This document shows, in pieces, positions 1-7,473 of a stretch of DNA of 15,386 nt. Every line of letters starts with the position of its first letter. Within the stretch, counting starts at the first letter, position 1. The notes beneath the pieces were generated by a model, which was given only the letters and a program-made list of their open reading frames with translations, was not told the origin of the DNA and did not search any database. This DNA is from JADGGV01 sp035715725 (GTDB taxonomy: Bacteria > Gemmatimonadota > Gemmatimonadetes > Longimicrobiales > RSA9): assembly GCA_035715725.1 (NCBI GenBank), contig DASTKT010000069.1, positions 1 to 15,386 on the forward strand, read 5' to 3'. A program made the translations under genes and the position numbers.

Positions 1-1578
1 CTCATCGCCTGCGTCAACGTGGGCGGCCTCGTCCTGCTCCGGGCGACATCGCGCGCGCAGGAGATCGCCGTGCGCCGCTCGCTCGGCGCCACGGCCGGCG
101 ACATCGTGCGCCCGCTCGCCTGGGAGAGCACCGTGCTCGCCGTGGCCGGCGGCGCGGTCGGGCTGCTCTGCGCCGTCGGCGCGCTGCACGTGCTCGTCGG
201 CCTCGCGCCCGAGCGCATGCCGCGTCTCGACGTGCTCCGGCTCTCCCCCGCGCCGCTCGGACTCGCGGGCGCGATCACCATCGTCACCCTCCTGCTCGCG
301 GGGCTCCCGCCCGCGCTCCTGGCCGCACGCGGCGGGTTGGCCGCGCCGCTCCGCTTCGACGCCCGCGCCGGCCGCGGCGGCGCCGGGCGACGCCGGCTGC
401 GCCACGCCCTCGTCGCCTCCCAGGTCGCGCTCGCGCTCGTCATGCTCGCCGGCGCCGGGCTCCTCGCGCGCAGCCTCGACCGGCTCACGAGCGTCCCGCT
501 CGGCTACCGCCCCGAGCACCTGTCGATCCTCACCATCACGCGCCGCATCCCGCTCACCGACCCGAACGGGTTCCAGGCGGAGTTCGAGCGGCTCTACGAC
601 CGCGTCGCGCCGGCGCTCCGCGCGCTGCCGGAGGTGGTATCGCTCACGCCGGTCGAGGCGCCGCCCTTCTTCGGCCCGCAGGTCTTCGTCGCCCGCTGGG
701 CCGCCGACGCCCGGTCCGACGCCGAGGCCGCCGCCAACCCCTTCATCCCCTTCGAGATCGGCGACCAGGACTACTTCCGCACCTTCGGCATCCGCATCCT
801 CCGTGGCCGCGCCTTCCTCGAGAGCGAGGGAGGCGACGCGCCGCCGGTGGCCATCGTCAGCCGCTCCGTGGCCGAGCGCTTCTGGCCAGGACAGAACCCC
901 CTCGGCAGGCAGCTTCGGATCGCCAGGGACACCTCCGCCAACGCGTGGCGTACCGTGGTCGGCGAGGCCGAGCACATCCGCTACCGCGACGTGCGCCAGG
1001 CGACGCCGTCGATCTTCGTCCCGTGGCGAGGCTTCTTCTTCCAGGGCAACTTCGCCGTTCGCACGCGCGACCCGCTCCCCGCCGCGCTCCCCGCGCTCCG
1101 CAAGGCCGTCCGCGACGCCGACCCCGAGGCCACGCTCGCCCGCGCCCAGCCGATGGACGGTCTGCTCGCCGACCAGCTCGCGCTGCCGCGCCTCTCGACG
1201 CTGCTGCTGGCCGCCTTCGGCCTCGCCGCCCTGCTCCTCGCCGCCACCGGCCTGTACGGCGTCATGGACGCCGCCGTCCGCGAGCGAATGCACGAGCTCG
1301 GCATCCGCGTCGCCCTCGGCGCCACTCCCGCCCGCCTCCGCGCGGACGTGCTCACCTGGGCCGCGCGCCTCGCAATCATCGGCGGCGCCGCCGGCCTCCT
1401 GGCCGCCCTCGTCGCTTCGCGATTCCTGCGTTCCCTCCTCTACCAGATCAGCCCGCAGGACCCCGTCGCACTCCTCGGGGCCCTCGGGCTGCTGCTCGTC
1501 GTCACCGTCGCCGCCGCGTACGTGCCCGCCTGGCGGGCCACGCGGGCGGACCCGGTCCGCGCGCTGCGGGCGGAGTAG
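1..1578 (+). CDS. ADOP-type FtsX/MacB-like permease, 3' part (5' end outside window)
   Basis: The reading frame is already open at base 1, and the first residues (L-I-A-C-V-N-V-G-G-L) match the conserved end of the first FtsX transmembrane segment, so the N-terminal third lies outside the window. About 525 codons are present of a family length near 800. In order they hold the rest of the first FtsX domain (REIAVRRSLGA-like loop, here EIAVRRSLGAT), a MacB-type periplasmic domain (roughly codons 150-395, with GRAFLESE and a SVAERFWPG segment), and a C-terminal FtsX domain with hydrophobic helices after LALPRLSTLLL, ending ADPVRALRAE. Members of this duplicated permease family are inner-membrane proteins, usually encoded without an adjacent ATPase; none is visible here. 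The substrate cannot be read from the sequence. It ends 146 bp before the S9 peptidase on the same strand, with no obvious T-rich terminator between. Confidence 0.9.
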   Translation, partial: LIACVNVGGLVLLRATSRAQEIAVRRSLGATAGDIVRPLAWESTVLAVAGGAVGLLCAVGALHVLVGLAPERMPRLDVLRLSPAPLGLAGAITIVTLLLAGLPPALLAARGGLAAPLRFDARAGRGGAGRRRLRHALVASQVALALVMLAGAGLLARSLDRLTSVPLGYRPEHLSILTITRRIPLTDPNGFQAEFERLYDRVAPALRALPEVVSLTPVEAPPFFGPQVFVARWAADARSDAEAAANPFIPFEIGDQDYFRTFGIRILRGRAFLESEGGDAPPVAIVSRSVAERFWPGQNPLGRQLRIARDTSANAWRTVVGEAEHIRYRDVRQATPSIFVPWRGFFFQGNFAVRTRDPLPAALPALRKAVRDADPEATLARAQPMDGLLADQLALPRLSTLLLAAFGLAALLLAATGLYGVMDAAVRERMHELGIRVALGATPARLRADVLTWAARLAIIGGAAGLLAALVASRFLRSLLYQISPQDPVALLGALGLLLVVTVAAAYVPAWRATRADPVRALRAE

Positions 1579-1622
1579 CGGGCCGGCCACCCGCGGCCGT
1601 GTTGCCCCTTCCCGCTCGTCCG

Positions 1623-1635
1623 ACGACATTGTCGT
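1623..1635. promoter_or_regulatory. 13-bp perfect inverted repeat upstream of the S9 peptidase (possible operator)
   Basis: ACGACA-T-TGTCGT is a perfect 6-bp inverted repeat around one central base, about 90 bp before the peptidase ATG in the only gap between the permease and peptidase genes. The GACA/TGTC half-sites look like winged-helix repressor operators of the BlaI/MecI or PadR kind. That is a resemblance only, and no such regulator is encoded in the window. I could not fit a convincing -35/-10 pair around it. Confidence 0.4.
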
Positions 1636-1724
1636 ACACCGTCCATTCTCCGGCCCAGCACTGCACGGAGCCCGCCACCCGGCGGGACGACGCGCGCCGG
1701 GCCATCCTCCATCCGGGAACCGAG

Positions 1725-3902
1725 ATGCACGCACGAACGCCGATTCGCCGGCCGCACCCCGTCGCCGCGGTGCTGCTGTCCGCAGCGCTCGCGGCGCCCC
1801 TCGCGGCGCAGAAGCCGTCCAGCACGTCGTTCACGATCGAGCAGGTGACGTCGTATCCCTTCCCCTCGGAGCTGGCGGTCGCGGCGAACGGCGCGCGCAT
1901 CGCCTGGGCGTTCAACGAGCAGGGGAAGCGCAACATCTGGGTGGCGGAGGGGCCGGACTGGAAGGCGCGCAAGCTCACGGCGTACGACCGCGACGACGGG
2001 CAGGAGCTGACCTTCGTCTCGGTGACGCCGGACGGCAAGTTCGTGATCTATGTCCGGGGCGGCGATCACGACTCGAACTGGCAGGCGGAGGGGAACCTCG
2101 CGCCGAACCCGCTCTCGTCGCCGCAGCCGCCGAAGGTGCAGATCTCCTCGGTGTCCTTCGCAGGCGGGGAGCCGAAGCTGCTCGCGGAGGGCGACGAGCC
2201 GCGGGTCTCGGCGACCGGCGTCGTCGCCTTCGTCCGCGACCGCCAGATCTGGACGGTGCCGGAGGACGGCTCGGCGCCGGCGAAGCGGCTCTTCTTCGCG
2301 CGCGGCGACAACGGCGACGCGACCTGGTCGCCGGATGGCTCCAGGCTCGCCTTCGTCTCGCGGCGGGGCGACCACTCCTTCATCGGCGTGTTCGCGAACG
2401 ACACGACGCCGATCCTGTGGCTGGCGCCGTCGACGAACCGCGACGGCTCGCCGGAGTGGTCGCCGGACGGGACGCGAATCGCGTTCGTGCGCACGGCGGG
2501 CTCGGGCGGCGTGCCGCAGGCGCTGCTCGAGCAGCATCCGCGGCCGTGGTCGATCTGGACGGCGGACGCGCGCACGGGCGAGGGGCGCCGGGTCTGGAAC
2601 AGCCCGGCGACGCTGCGCGGCTCCTATCCGACGACCCAGGGCCAGGCGAACCTGCACTGGGGCGCCGGCGACCGGCTCGTCTTCCTCGCCGACCTGGACG
2701 GCTGGCCGCACCTCTATTCGGTCCCGCTCGCCGGCGGCGAGCCGACGCTCCTCACGCCGGGGCGCGGCATGGCGGAGTACATCTCGCTCTCGCCCGACCG
2801 CCGCTTCCTGGTCTTCGCCGGCAACATGGGCAAGGCGCCGGAGGACATCGACCGTCGCCACATCTACAAGGTGGCCGTCGACAAGCCCGGCGTGGTCGAG
2901 ATCACGCCCGGCGAGGGCATCGAGTTCTCGCCCTTCGTGACCGGCGACGGCCGGAGCATCGCGTTCATCGGCGGCGGGCCGCGCAAGCCGCCGCTCCCGA
3001 TGATCGCGCCGGTCGATGGCGGCAAGGCCGTCGCCATCGGCGAGGACCGCATCCCGGCGGACTTCCCGACCGCGGCGCTGGTCGTGCCGAAGATGGTCGT
3101 CTTCAAGGCCTCCGACGGCACCGAGGTGCACGGGCAGCTCTTCGAGCGCCCCGGCGGCGCCGCGAAGAAGCCCGCCGTCGTCTTCGTGCACGGCGGCCCG
3201 CCGCGCCAGATGCTGCTCGGCTGGCACTACATGGACTACTACACGAACGGCTACGCCATGAACCAGTACCTGGCGAGCCGCGGCTACGTCGTGCTCTCGG
3301 TGAACTACCGGCTCGGCATCGGCTACGGCCACGAGTTCCACCACGCGGACAAGGCCGGGCCGTGGGGCGCGTCCGAGTACCTCGACACCAGGGCCGGCGG
3401 CGAGTACCTGAAGGCCCTGCCGCAGGTCGACCCGAAGCGCATCGGCATCTGGGGCGGCTCCTACGGCGGGTTCCTCACCGCCATGGCGCTCGCGCACGAC
3501 TCGCAGCTCTTCGCCGCCGGCGTGGACCTGCACGGCGTGCACGACTGGACCGCCGAGCGCGCGCGCGGCATCACCGGCGCCGACAGCTACGAGAAGGCGC
3601 CCGACGCGCCGGCCGCGCTCGAGACCGCCTGGAAGTCGGGCCCCGACGCCTTCGTCTCGCAGTGGACGTCCCCGGTCCTGCTGATCCAGGGCGACGACGA
3701 CCGGAACGTCCGCTTCCACCAGACGGTCGACCTCGCCCGGCGCCTCGAGGCGCAGGGCGTGAAGTTCGAGGAGCTGGTCCTCCCCGACGAGATCCACGGC
3801 TTCCTGCGCCACGCCTCGTGGCTGAAGGCCGACGGCGCGACCGCGGCCTTCTTCGACAAACAGTTCGGGGTCGGTGGCCGGACGGCGGCGGACTCGCGGT
3901 AG
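1725..3902 (+). CDS. Secreted S9-family serine peptidase (prolyl oligopeptidase/dipeptidyl peptidase type)
   Basis: A 725-aa protein starts at the ATG at 1725, preceded by a modest GGGAA five bases upstream. The open frame continues upstream, but this start places a good signal peptide first: RR-containing n-region, hydrophobic AAVLLSAALAAPLAA core, and cleavage near residues 27-30. Residues ~35-440 form a TolB/PD40-like beta-propeller with repeated SPDG blades (WSPDGSRLAF, WSPDGTRIAF). The C-terminal alpha/beta-hydrolase carries the oxyanion-type HGGPP at 489-493, the nucleophile in GGSYGG (Ser579), the acid in GDDDRNV (Asp659 the likeliest of three) and the base in DEIHGF (His691), so the triad is complete and spaced as in the family. 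Such enzymes cleave short peptides, often after proline, in the periplasm or outside the cell; exact specificity cannot be read. It appears to be a single gene closed by the hairpin at 3931-3966. Confidence 0.93.
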   Translation: MHARTPIRRPHPVAAVLLSAALAAPLAAQKPSSTSFTIEQVTSYPFPSELAVAANGARIAWAFNEQGKRNIWVAEGPDWKARKLTAYDRDDGQELTFVSVTPDGKFVIYVRGGDHDSNWQAEGNLAPNPLSSPQPPKVQISSVSFAGGEPKLLAEGDEPRVSATGVVAFVRDRQIWTVPEDGSAPAKRLFFARGDNGDATWSPDGSRLAFVSRRGDHSFIGVFANDTTPILWLAPSTNRDGSPEWSPDGTRIAFVRTAGSGGVPQALLEQHPRPWSIWTADARTGEGRRVWNSPATLRGSYPTTQGQANLHWGAGDRLVFLADLDGWPHLYSVPLAGGEPTLLTPGRGMAEYISLSPDRRFLVFAGNMGKAPEDIDRRHIYKVAVDKPGVVEITPGEGIEFSPFVTGDGRSIAFIGGGPRKPPLPMIAPVDGGKAVAIGEDRIPADFPTAALVVPKMVVFKASDGTEVHGQLFERPGGAAKKPAVVFVHGGPPRQMLLGWHYMDYYTNGYAMNQYLASRGYVVLSVNYRLGIGYGHEFHHADKAGPWGASEYLDTRAGGEYLKALPQVDPKRIGIWGGSYGGFLTAMALAHDSQLFAAGVDLHGVHDWTAERARGITGADSYEKAPDAPAALETAWKSGPDAFVSQWTSPVLLIQGDDDRNVRFHQTVDLARRLEAQGVKFEELVLPDEIHGFLRHASWLKADGATAAFFDKQFGVGGRTAADSR

Positions 3903-3930
3903 AGCGGTCGGCCACCGCGGAGCAAGACGA

Positions 3931-3973
3931 CCAGCGCCCCGACGATGAAAGTCGTCGGGGCGCTGGGCGTTTC
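3931..3973 (+). terminator. Strong intrinsic-type terminator hairpin after the S9 peptidase
   Basis: A 15-bp perfect stem (3931-3945 pairing with 3952-3966) is capped by a T-GAAA-G turn, a GNRA-type tetraloop closed by a T.G pair, and followed by GCGTTTC. It lies 28 bp after the peptidase stop. On the other strand the same hairpin lies 58 bp beyond the stop of the convergent 49-aa gene and is followed by TCGTCTTGCT, so it may serve both genes. The T-tract is short, as is common at this GC content. Confidence 0.8.
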
Positions 3974-4024
3974 TGGTGTTCGGACGCGGCGGGCCGGTGC
4001 CCGGGCGCGTCGCGCTCGCGCGGG

Positions 4025-4174
4025 CTACGCCTGCTCGCCGCTCGGGGGCGCGGAGACCTGCGAGCGACGCGCCGAACGCCCTTCCCTCTTCTCGAGCTTC
4101 GCGGCCCTGTTTGCCGCCTGTGCGACCTTCCGCTTCACCTTCGCCCGCTGGATCGTCTGCTGTCGCTTCGCCAT
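4025..4174 (-). CDS. Small, strongly basic 49-aa protein of unknown function
   Basis: The ATG at 4174 is preceded seven bases upstream by AAGGGAGG, the best Shine-Dalgarno in the window, which fixes the start inside a longer spurious open frame. The 49-aa product has 14 Lys/Arg against 3 Glu (net about +11), no Cys and no aromatic residue. Its first ~31 residues (MAKRQQTIQRAKVKRKVAQA and on to KLEKRE) should form an amphipathic helix, followed by a disordered Arg/Ser/Pro tail. Composition suggests a nucleic-acid- or ribosome-associated protein, but I recognise no family and assign no function. It lies 83 bp after the stop of the beta-helix gene on the same strand and converges on the S9 peptidase, with the hairpin at 3931-3966 between them. 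It could be the last gene of the upstream run or have its own promoter. Confidence 0.75.
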   Translation of the reverse strand: MAKRQQTIQRAKVKRKVAQAANRAAKLEKREGRSARRSQVSAPPSGEQA

Positions 4175-4181
4175 GGTCGAG

Positions 4182-4189
4182 CCTCCCTT
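4182..4189 (-). promoter_or_regulatory. Near-perfect Shine-Dalgarno deciding the start of the 49-aa gene
   Basis: AAGGGAGG on the minus strand lies seven bases before the ATG at 4174. It supports translation of this short frame and rejects the longer open frame that runs back to 4471. Confidence 0.8.
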
Positions 4190-4257
4190 GAGGTATACGT
4201 GATCGCGTCCGACGACGGGCGCAGCCGGGTGATCCACGCCTGCACCTGCACCGTAAT

Positions 4258-5361
4258 CTAACAGGCGTGATTCCCCATCAGCTTCCACCCCGCGGCATCC
4301 ACGTCGCTCACACCGTTTCTGCACCAGGTGTTGCCTGACGCGGTGTTGCCGGGCGGGAGGGCGGAGCGGCCGTACAGGCCGGCCTTGAAATTGTCGTGCA
4401 GATGGTTCTTTGTGACGAGTGTGTTCGCGCAAGCCTCCACGGTGATGCCGTCGGCCCCGTTGTGATGACACTCGTTGGAGTCGATCGTGTTGCCGTACAA
4501 GCCTCCAGCGTTCCTCGGATCCGAATATGCCTTGATGCCCGATCCGTAGTTATCGTAACATATATTGGACAGTATTTTATTGTTGTTGCACGAAATCGAG
4601 CCGCTCGCGTACAGGAGGATACCGTGGTTGTCGCCGCCTCCCGGATTCCTCCAGCCGTTGCCGTAGCAGTAGTTGCCGGAGATCGTGCAGTTGCTCCCAC
4701 CTCCGTTGTCGATCCCGTCGGCACCGTTTTCGTAGATCGTGTTGTTCAGCACGGAGTTGCCCGTACTGCCCACCCCACCTACGAGGATACCGCTGTTGCC
4801 GTTGCGGCTGATCACGCATCCCGAGACGGTGCAGCTTATCCGTCCGGCGCCGAAGTTTACGCCGTACTCTGTGAACCGCTGGATGCTCACGTTCGTTAGC
4901 CGGGCGTGACCAGACCCGACGTTCCCACCGAATGCGACACCGGTGACGCGTGCGCCGTCGCTCCGAGAGGCGTTGTTACCCAGGATGGTGAGCGTGTCGA
5001 GCACGGCGCCTGGATTCACGATCATGCTGTTCGTGCCGGCGCTCGCGAACGGATTCGCGGCCGAGAGCATGGCGCTCAGGCTCTGCCCCTTGAGCGTCAC
5101 GGAGACTCCGCCGCCGTAGGCTCCGACCTCGATCGTCGACGCGTAGGCGTAGCGCGAGATCCCCCTGGCACCGAGCAGCACCGTGCCGCCGCCCGCCGCC
5201 GCGGCGTCGTTGAGCGCGCACTGGATGTAGGGCGACCAGTCGGTCACGGCGCTCGGCGTCGCGGCGTAGCATTCGGGATACCAGACGCGGTTCGCGGGGT
5301 CGTTGCAGCCGGCAGCAGGGGTGATGCAGGACATGGAAATCTGCGCCCGGCCCGCGCTCAT
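4258..5361 (-). CDS. Right-handed parallel beta-helix protein (pectate-lyase-like fold)
   Basis: A 367-aa product starts at the ATG at 5361, which overlaps the methyltransferase stop as ATGA; the frame stays open upstream, but that part lies inside the methyltransferase gene. Residues ~40-80 resemble the entry strand of pectate-lyase-3/tailspike beta-helices (IQCALNDAAAAGGGTVLL). Residues ~120-345 hold repeated PbH1-like coils rich in Asn and Gly: SGCVISRNGNSGILV, LNNTIYENGADGI, ISGNYCYGNG, LSNICYDNYGSGI and SNECHHNGADGI. The fold typically binds or cleaves polysaccharide, but no catalytic motif is recognisable. Fourteen cysteines are spread along the chain, which suggests an oxidising, exported location, yet no signal peptide is visible from this start or from a later ATG (residue 10). 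The central part is far poorer in GC than its neighbours. It may be an acquired or N-terminally truncated gene; the fold is confident, the function is not. Confidence 0.8.
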   Translation of the reverse strand: MSAGRAQISMSCITPAAGCNDPANRVWYPECYAATPSAVTDWSPYIQCALNDAAAAGGGTVLLGARGISRYAYASTIEVGAYGGGVSVTLKGQSLSAMLSAANPFASAGTNSMIVNPGAVLDTLTILGNNASRSDGARVTGVAFGGNVGSGHARLTNVSIQRFTEYGVNFGAGRISCTVSGCVISRNGNSGILVGGVGSTGNSVLNNTIYENGADGIDNGGGSNCTISGNYCYGNGWRNPGGGDNHGILLYASGSISCNNNKILSNICYDNYGSGIKAYSDPRNAGGLYGNTIDSNECHHNGADGITVEACANTLVTKNHLHDNFKAGLYGRSALPPGNTASGNTWCRNGVSDVDAAGWKLMGNHAC

Positions 5362-6035
5362 CCGGCCGGCTTCATCCCCGCGAGCACCGCGAAGCCGTCC
5401 TGCCGCCACACGATCTCGGGGTGCAGCCCGGCGTCGCGCAGCCAGGAAAGCTCGTCCTCCAGCGGGAAGTAGGTGTCCTCCTCGGCCCACGCGGCGAGGT
5501 ACGCCTCGGCGTCCGCCCGCGGGTACGTCCGCTCCAGGTGCTCGAGCCACGCGCCCCGCTGCAGCGACGCCAGCCGCGCCTCGCGCGCCGGGTAGAAGTC
5601 CGCCGACACGAGCACCCCGCCGGGGCGCAGCGCGTCCGCGCAGCGCGCGTAGAACGCCTGCTTCGCCTCGGGCGCGCCGATGTGGTGCAGCGAGATGCAG
5701 GCGACGATGGCGTCCGCCGGCGGCGGCGGGGTAAGCAGGAAGTCGCCGCGGACGAGCTCGACGTCGCCCTGCCCGGCGACGCGCGCGCGGGCCAGCTCGA
5801 GCATGGCCGGGTCGTCGTCGATGCCGACGATGCGGGCGGCCGGCGCCACCTCGAGGCAGCGCAGCGCGAGCGCGCCCGTACCGGTGCCGAGGTCGACGAC
5901 GTCGGGCGACGCCGCGCCGAGCAGCCGCAGCATCTCCGCCACCCGCCGCTGCATCTCCTCGTAGTCGGGGACGAACGTGCGGATGCGCAGGTCGTAGTCG
6001 TCGATGCGGATCTTCAGGTGCTCCGCGACGCCCAT
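5358..6035 (-). CDS. Class I SAM-dependent methyltransferase
   Basis: A 225-aa protein starts at the ATG at 6035, with GGAGG seven bases upstream. Motif I is VDLGTGTG (47-54). The acidic end of strand 2 is GIDDDP (71-76, Asp73 the ribose-binding candidate), a GDF motif follows strand 3 (97-99), strand 4 ends SLHHI (115-119), and RPGG (137-140) precedes strand 5. These are the marks of the Methyltransf_25-type Rossmann fold. The rest (helical segment with LERTYPRADAEAYL and the DELSWLRDAGL region) resembles small-molecule methyltransferases, but the substrate is not readable. Its stop overlaps the start of the beta-helix gene by four bases, so the two are probably translationally coupled. The 67-aa membrane protein gene ends 34 bp upstream on the same strand. 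Confidence 0.9.
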   Translation of the reverse strand: MGVAEHLKIRIDDYDLRIRTFVPDYEEMQRRVAEMLRLLGAASPDVVDLGTGTGALALRCLEVAPAARIVGIDDDPAMLELARARVAGQGDVELVRGDFLLTPPPPADAIVACISLHHIGAPEAKQAFYARCADALRPGGVLVSADFYPAREARLASLQRGAWLEHLERTYPRADAEAYLAAWAEEDTYFPLEDELSWLRDAGLHPEIVWRQDGFAVLAGMKPAG

Positions 6036-6069
6036 GGGCAGCCTCCGGAGGTTGTGGTGTTGGCGGGCA

Positions 6070-6273
6070 TCACGTCGGTTCGGCCGCGCGAGCGAGCGCG
6101 CGGGCCGCGACGCGCGCGACCCAGAGCGCGTACGCCAGCACCAGCGCCTCCACGATGCGCTGGAGCGTCGTACGCGCCCCGCCGAGGTCGGCCACGCCGT
6201 TGTAGGCCCCCGACGCCCCGGTGAGCAGCAAAAGGGCGGTGGCGAGGATCTCGGAAACCGGGCGCCGTCGCAT
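6070..6273 (-). CDS. Small two-helix membrane protein, unknown function
   Basis: A 67-aa frame begins at the ATG at 6273, 14 bp after the stop of the 187-aa gene, and ends 34 bp before the methyltransferase ATG, filling the gap neatly in the same orientation. Two hydrophobic segments are clear: ILATALLLLTGASGAYNGV (about residues 9-27) and IVEALVLAYALWVARVAARA (about 41-60). Arg residues lie at the N-terminus (MRRR) and Arg/Glu at the C-terminal end. The upstream Shine-Dalgarno is weak (GCGGA), which fits translational coupling to the preceding gene. No family is recognised. The longer open frame running back to 6840 is the shadow of the 187-aa gene. Confidence 0.6.
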   Translation of the reverse strand: MRRRPVSEILATALLLLTGASGAYNGVADLGGARTTLQRIVEALVLAYALWVARVAARALARAAEPT

Positions 6274-6287
6274 GAGGCGCGGTCCGC

Positions 6288-6851
6288 TCACTCCACCGGC
6301 GGCGGGCCGGCGTAGCGCCCGTACACCTCGGCGTAGCGCTCGCCGAAACGAATCTGCGTGATCTCGCCGAAGGTGATCGCCACGGACTCGTCGTCCCACT
6401 CGCCGAGCGCGCCGAGCGGGAGGAGCCAGATCCCGTCGTCGTCGACGTCGACGATGCGCCCGAGCCAGAACTCGTCCTCCTGCGACTCCTCGGCCTCGAC
6501 GATGACCAGCTCGCCGCTCCGCGCCAGGTCCCGCGCGGCCTGGCGCCAGTCGTCGATCCGGACGTCCGGCGGCTCGAGCCGGTTCACCGGCGTGCCCTCC
6601 CCCTCCAGCACCCGCTCCATGAACCGCTCGTACTCGTCCGAGCGGACATCCGAGAGGTCGGCCAGACGGAAGATGCCGAAGCCGTTCGGCCGGAAATGGT
6701 CCACGTCGACCAGCGCGAGCACCACGAGGTCCGTCCCGACCGCGAGCGGCACGCCCTCGGCGAACTCCGCCGGGAACCGCGCCCGCTCGATCCGGACCAG
6801 ACTCTTCTCCGCCGCCGCGTCCTGCAGCTCCTGCGTCCAACGATCCGCCAC
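6288..6851 (-). CDS. Uncharacterised acidic protein with two similar halves
   Basis: I chose the GTG at 6851 because GGAGG lies four bases upstream; an ATG at 6896 is possible, but its added residues are Gly/Pro-rich and look non-coding. The 187-aa product is acidic and soluble, without signal or membrane segments. Each half ends in a comparable beta-strand plus helix pattern: FRLADLSDVRSDEYERFMER in the first, AITFGEITQIRFGERYAEVY in the second. This suggests a duplicated small beta-barrel (SH3- or LSm-like), an inference from pattern only. I do not recognise a named family. It heads the minus-strand run that continues with the 67-aa membrane protein and the methyltransferase. The 178 bp upstream contain no gene I can support. 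Confidence 0.75.
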   Translation of the reverse strand: MADRWTQELQDAAAEKSLVRIERARFPAEFAEGVPLAVGTDLVVLALVDVDHFRPNGFGIFRLADLSDVRSDEYERFMERVLEGEGTPVNRLEPPDVRIDDWRQAARDLARSGELVIVEAEESQEDEFWLGRIVDVDDDGIWLLPLGALGEWDDESVAITFGEITQIRFGERYAEVYGRYAGPPPVE

Positions 6852-7029
6852 TATGCCTCCTTCGCTGCGGCCCGGCGCCGCACCGGTCGCCGGCAAGCCG
6901 CCGGTCGAGAAACGCCGCGCCGCCGGGCCTCGCAGGGAGCCTATCGGGGCGACGTCGGCTGCGCCAGGCGCCTCGCCCCCCGGCGGTGCCCCCGGCCCGC
7001 CGCGTCAGCCCGGCGGCGACCCGGCTGGC

Positions 7030-7380
7030 TCACGCCCGGGCATCGTACTCCGCGATCGAGCGCTTCGGCGCGTAGCCGCGCCAGGCCTCCTCGATGCGCT
7101 CCGCCAGCTCGTCGCGGTCGATCGCCGCGAAGCGGATCAGCACCGCCGGGTAGTCGCGGTAGTGGTCGGTGAAGTGGTAGATGCTCGGACTCGTGCGGGT
7201 GAGGAACTCGCGCGTGTCGAAGTCCATCCGCAGGACCAGCGAATCGCCATCCTGGTGCAGTCGGCCCAGGAACTTCCCGCGGACCCGGAACGCCGGCGTG
7301 CCATAGGATGTGCCCGCCTCCACGCCGGGGAAGGAGAGGGCCAGGCGGAGCACGTCGTCGAACGTCAGCGGCGTCGGCAT
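7030..7380 (-). CDS. MmcQ/YjbR family protein
   Basis: This 116-aa protein matches the MmcQ/YjbR pattern: FDDVLRLALSFPGVEAGTSYGTPAFRVRGKFLGRL near the start, LVLRMDF in the middle and a C-terminal RDELAERIEEAWRGYAPKR helix. The family has a CyaY-like fold and is annotated as putative DNA-binding, but its biological role is unsettled. I chose the ATG at 7380 because GGTGAG lies five bases upstream; a GTG at 7389 would add three residues and has no Shine-Dalgarno. It lies 93 bp after the SpoIIM-like gene, same strand. Confidence 0.85.
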   Translation of the reverse strand: MPTPLTFDDVLRLALSFPGVEAGTSYGTPAFRVRGKFLGRLHQDGDSLVLRMDFDTREFLTRTSPSIYHFTDHYRDYPAVLIRFAAIDRDELAERIEEAWRGYAPKRSIAEYDARA

Positions 7381-7473
7381 GAAACTCACCAGGAGGGTCG
7401 GAAGGGTGGCGTCGCGCCGTGATCCGGGCGCCGCCGCTCACACGACGTCGCCTCGCGCACGGCGCGGGCCAGC

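Noticed and set aside
1440..3812. A 790-codon minus-strand open frame opposite the S9 peptidase
   Set aside because: The composition (Arg/Val/Asp/His-rich, no domains) is typical of the antisense frame of a high-GC gene; the sense strand has a complete catalytic triad.
803..4261. A 1152-codon plus-strand open frame over the permease and the S9 peptidase
   Set aside because: It is rich in Arg/Ser/Pro/Ala runs, crosses two well-supported genes and an intergenic gap in another frame, and has no family signal. It is a GC-driven shadow.
6852..7029. 178-bp gap between the 187-aa gene and the MmcQ-like gene checked for a gene or terminator
   Set aside because: Only short GC-rich inverted repeats without T-tracts and no start with a ribosome-binding site; nothing supportable.
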